NCBI GenBank assembly: GCA_019241495.1
Contig: JAFAWZ010000043.1
Coordinates: 1-8,211 of the forward strand
Direction: 5' to 3'
DNA: 8,211 nucleotides
From: Acidimicrobiales bacterium
GTDB taxonomy: Bacteria; Actinomycetota; Acidimicrobiia; Acidimicrobiales; Palsa-688
Position numbers and translations under genes: made by a program. This document shows positions 6,328 through 8,211 of this stretch, piece by piece (the stretch's first letter is position 1; every line of letters starts with the position of its first letter). A model generated the notes under the pieces. It was not told the DNA's origin. It saw only the letters and a list, made by a program, of their open reading frames with translations, and did not search any database.

Positions 6328-8211
6328 TCACGCTGCCTGGGTAGCCATCCACGCTCGCAGGCTGTCGGCGGTGAGCGCCGCCCTTTGGCGGCCGGTGACC
6401 TGTTCGAGAACGCCGGCTCGGACAAGGTCCATCAGCTCCCGGGTCGAGTGTCCGGTGAAGCGGGCAACCTCGGCCACGGGGACCGCCTCTACCGGGTCTC
6501 GCCGGGTCTTTTTAGCCTGGCGGGACACCCATATTGCCTGGACCGACCGGCGGGTGACGAAGCGGGCGGCGCTGGTATCGGTCTCGGGGTCGACCTCGAG
6601 TTTCCCGGTACGCGAGAGCAGGGCCACGGTGGATGCCGCCATCCGCAGCTGCCGGGCGGCGGCGGCCAGTTTCATGGACCGGACGTGGAGGGCTCGGATG
6701 CGTTCGGTCTCGACCCGAAGGGCGTCCACCGCCTCCTGGGTCAGCTGGTACTCGCCAGTGCTCGGGTGCTGCTCGAGTCCGAGGTCCAGCTGGCGGAGCA
6801 GGTGGTAGGCCTCGTGGTAACGCAGCCCGAGCGACTCGGCGACGTCGGGCAGGACCCGCCGGCCGGCCAGCCGGTGGCGATGCTCCCCGGCGTCCGAGAG
6901 GCGGACCCACCGCCGGGGCACGCCGGTGTCGTCGGCGGCGACGACGGTGGGGAGGGTGCCGTCGGCCATCCAACGTCGGGCAGTGTTCTCATGAACGCCG
7001 AGTTCTTCGGCGACGCGGTTGGTGTCGCAGAGCGGGGCGGCGGGATCGCCGGGCTCGACCTGCCAGCCTGCCGCGGCCAGGGTCGCGTCGACGTGGTCGA
7101 CCGTGGCCCGCAACGGGTTGTACGGGCCCCAGCGGATCTTGCGGGTTGTAGGGACCTGCAGGCTGCCGATTGTGTTTCCGATGTTGGCGTCGAGGATTTG
7201 GGCAACCTGGCGCAGGGGGGCGACGTCGGGATGGTCGAGGGTGTAGATGCGCCCGTAGACGTCGTCACCGGCGCGGTGTCCCATGAAGCGGCGCCGGACG
7301 TGGTCGTCGAGACCGGTGGCCCAGGCCAGGTCGGTGGCGCAGCTTTTGCGCAGCAGGTGGGTGGTGACCGGGAAACCCAGGTCGGCGCTGGACAGGCCTT
7401 CGGCGGCCGCGGCGTCGGCCAGGGAGGTCTGGTAGTTCATGAGGCCGGCCTGGTTGGCGGCGCGGATGCCGGGAACGAGGCGCCCGGCGGTGTCGATAGT
7501 CCCGGTGTCGGGGTCGGTGTGGAAGGCATCGATGACGGTGCGCAGGGCTGTCATCAGGTGCTCGGGGACGACGAGCACCCGGAACCCGGCGGCGGTCTTG
7601 ACCGTATCCTTGCGAGGGACGGCTTCGAGTCGTCCATGGTCGTCTCGGACTTTGAAGCGTCGTCCGCCCTGCCCCTGAACGGCCAGCAGCCCGACGTCTC
7701 CGAGGTCGACCAGATCGCCGACCTGCACGCCAAAGGCCTCCGAGACCCGAAGGCCCATGATGCGCTGGAGCCAGAAGGCGATCTGGTGGACGACATGGAG
7801 GTGAGAGGCGATGCGGGCGCACTCGGGAAGGCTGAGAGGCCGAGGCTGGCCGGTGGGCCGTGATCGCCGGGCTCGGGCGGGGTCGGGGGCTGGTGCTTCG
7901 AGGCTTTCGGTGGGGTCGAAGCCGGCGGGGGCGAGTCCGTTGGCGCGGGCAAAGGCGATCACCCGGCGCAGTACCCAAAGTGCGTCGGCCACGTAGGCCT
8001 GCGACAGGCCCTCGGGGCGGTGGATCCGCTTGTTGGTGACCGCCTCGACGGCGCCGGCCGGTACCCGGACCACACCGTTTCCGTCGCGGTAGGCGCCGGG
8101 CAGGGTACCCGCCTGCCAGCGGCGTCGGGCCGTGGGCAGGCTAACGCCGGCAGCTCGGGCCAAGTCAGCCAGGCCCAGCTCCTCGTCGCCGCCTGCCTTG
8201 ATGCTGCGGGC
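6328..8211 (-). CDS. Tyrosine recombinase/integrase with tandem excisionase-like HTH domains (5' end outside window)
   Basis: The frame is open from the right edge to the stop at 6328. A TTG at 8163 is a possible but poor start, because it would cut a helix-turn-helix (LADLARAAGVSLPTARRRW) that continues to the edge; the gene probably begins beyond the window. Numbering from 8163: N-terminal HTH to about residue 45, short core-binding helices 53-95, catalytic domain about 105-325. Catalytic residues are Arg139 (GLRVSEA), a hairpin Lys (Lys185 or Lys189), His269-x-x-Arg272 (HLLRKS), His296 (MGHRAG) and nucleophile Tyr307 (RIYTLDHPD), with Tyr303 the alternative. Residues 378-606 hold four further excisionase/MerR-like units about 60 residues apart, for example LCDTNRVAEELGVHENTARR and VPVAEVARFTGHSTRELMDL. 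It should cut and rejoin DNA at att sites. It is uninterrupted, unlike its neighbours, and converges on the ABC genes. No tRNA or att site is visible here. Confidence 0.88.
   Translation of the reverse strand, partial: ARSIKAGGDEELGLADLARAAGVSLPTARRRWQAGTLPGAYRDGNGVVRVPAGAVEAVTNKRIHRPEGLSQAYVADALWVLRRVIAFARANGLAPAGFDPTESLEAPAPDPARARRSRPTGQPRPLSLPECARIASHLHVVHQIAFWLQRIMGLRVSEAFGVQVGDLVDLGDVGLLAVQGQGGRRFKVRDDHGRLEAVPRKDTVKTAAGFRVLVVPEHLMTALRTVIDAFHTDPDTGTIDTAGRLVPGIRAANQAGLMNYQTSLADAAAAEGLSSADLGFPVTTHLLRKSCATDLAWATGLDDHVRRRFMGHRAGDDVYGRIYTLDHPDVAPLRQVAQILDANIGNTIGSLQVPTTRKIRWGPYNPLRATVDHVDATLAAAGWQVEPGDPAAPLCDTNRVAEELGVHENTARRWMADGTLPTVVAADDTGVPRRWVRLSDAGEHRHRLAGRRVLPDVAESLGLRYHEAYHLLRQLDLGLEQHPSTGEYQLTQEAVDALRVETERIRALHVRSMKLAAAARQLRMAASTVALLSRTGKLEVDPETDTSAARFVTRRSVQAIWVSRQAKKTRRDPVEAVPVAEVARFTGHSTRELMDLVRAGVLEQVTGRQRAALTADSLRAWMATQAA

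Noticed and set aside
6385..7863. Long plus-strand open frame antisense to the recombinase
   Set aside because: It is Gly/Val/Asp-rich low-information sequence typical of the strand opposite a GC-rich gene; the minus strand carries clear recombinase motifs.

Overview
The window is GC-rich, with GC-biased third codon positions. Its protein families (a membrane-anchored alpha/beta hydrolase with a C-terminal helix bundle, a drug-type ABC ATPase with a six-helix permease, a tyrosine recombinase whose active site ends in a GH...YTLDHPD block) look like those of high-GC Actinomycetota. This placement is an inference from protein style; there is no rRNA or other marker here. The mix of a recombinase, frameshifted genes and a chimeric duplication suggests accessory or genomic-island DNA.

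Layout: (1) 51-1641, minus strand: a gene of a family I know only as uncharacterised, ending in a winged helix and broken by one frameshift. (2) 1642-1858: a divergent intergenic stretch packed with inverted repeats. (3) 1880-4005, plus strand: a secreted-side alpha/beta hydrolase with membrane helices at both ends. Its first 18 codons and ribosome binding site are an exact copy of the start of the downstream ABC ATPase gene, and it carries one frameshift between the catalytic Asp and His. (4) 4006-4432: intergenic, with a strong terminator-like hairpin and a perfect operator-like palindrome. (5) 4433-6172, plus strand: ABC ATPase followed by permease, with no stop codon between them, and a short out-of-frame stretch in the ATPase C-terminal region. 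(6) 6208-6253: a symmetric hairpin between convergent genes. (7) 6328 to the right edge, minus strand: a large tyrosine recombinase, cut by the window edge, that carries one N-terminal and four C-terminal excisionase-like helix-turn-helix units.

The hydrolase and ABC genes look like parts of one membrane system (export or resistance plus an extracytoplasmic hydrolase). This is inferred from co-location and from the shared 75-bp leader and start. Homologous recombination between the two 75-bp copies would delete the hydrolase and join the ABC genes to the upstream inverted-repeat region.

Four single-base disruptions, plus a missing stop codon, lie between about 950 and 5360, while the recombinase is open throughout. 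Whether these are real decay or sequencing errors cannot be settled from the sequence alone. The two most interesting items are the recombinase with its helix-turn-helix array and the 75-bp duplication that rebuilt the hydrolase gene start.
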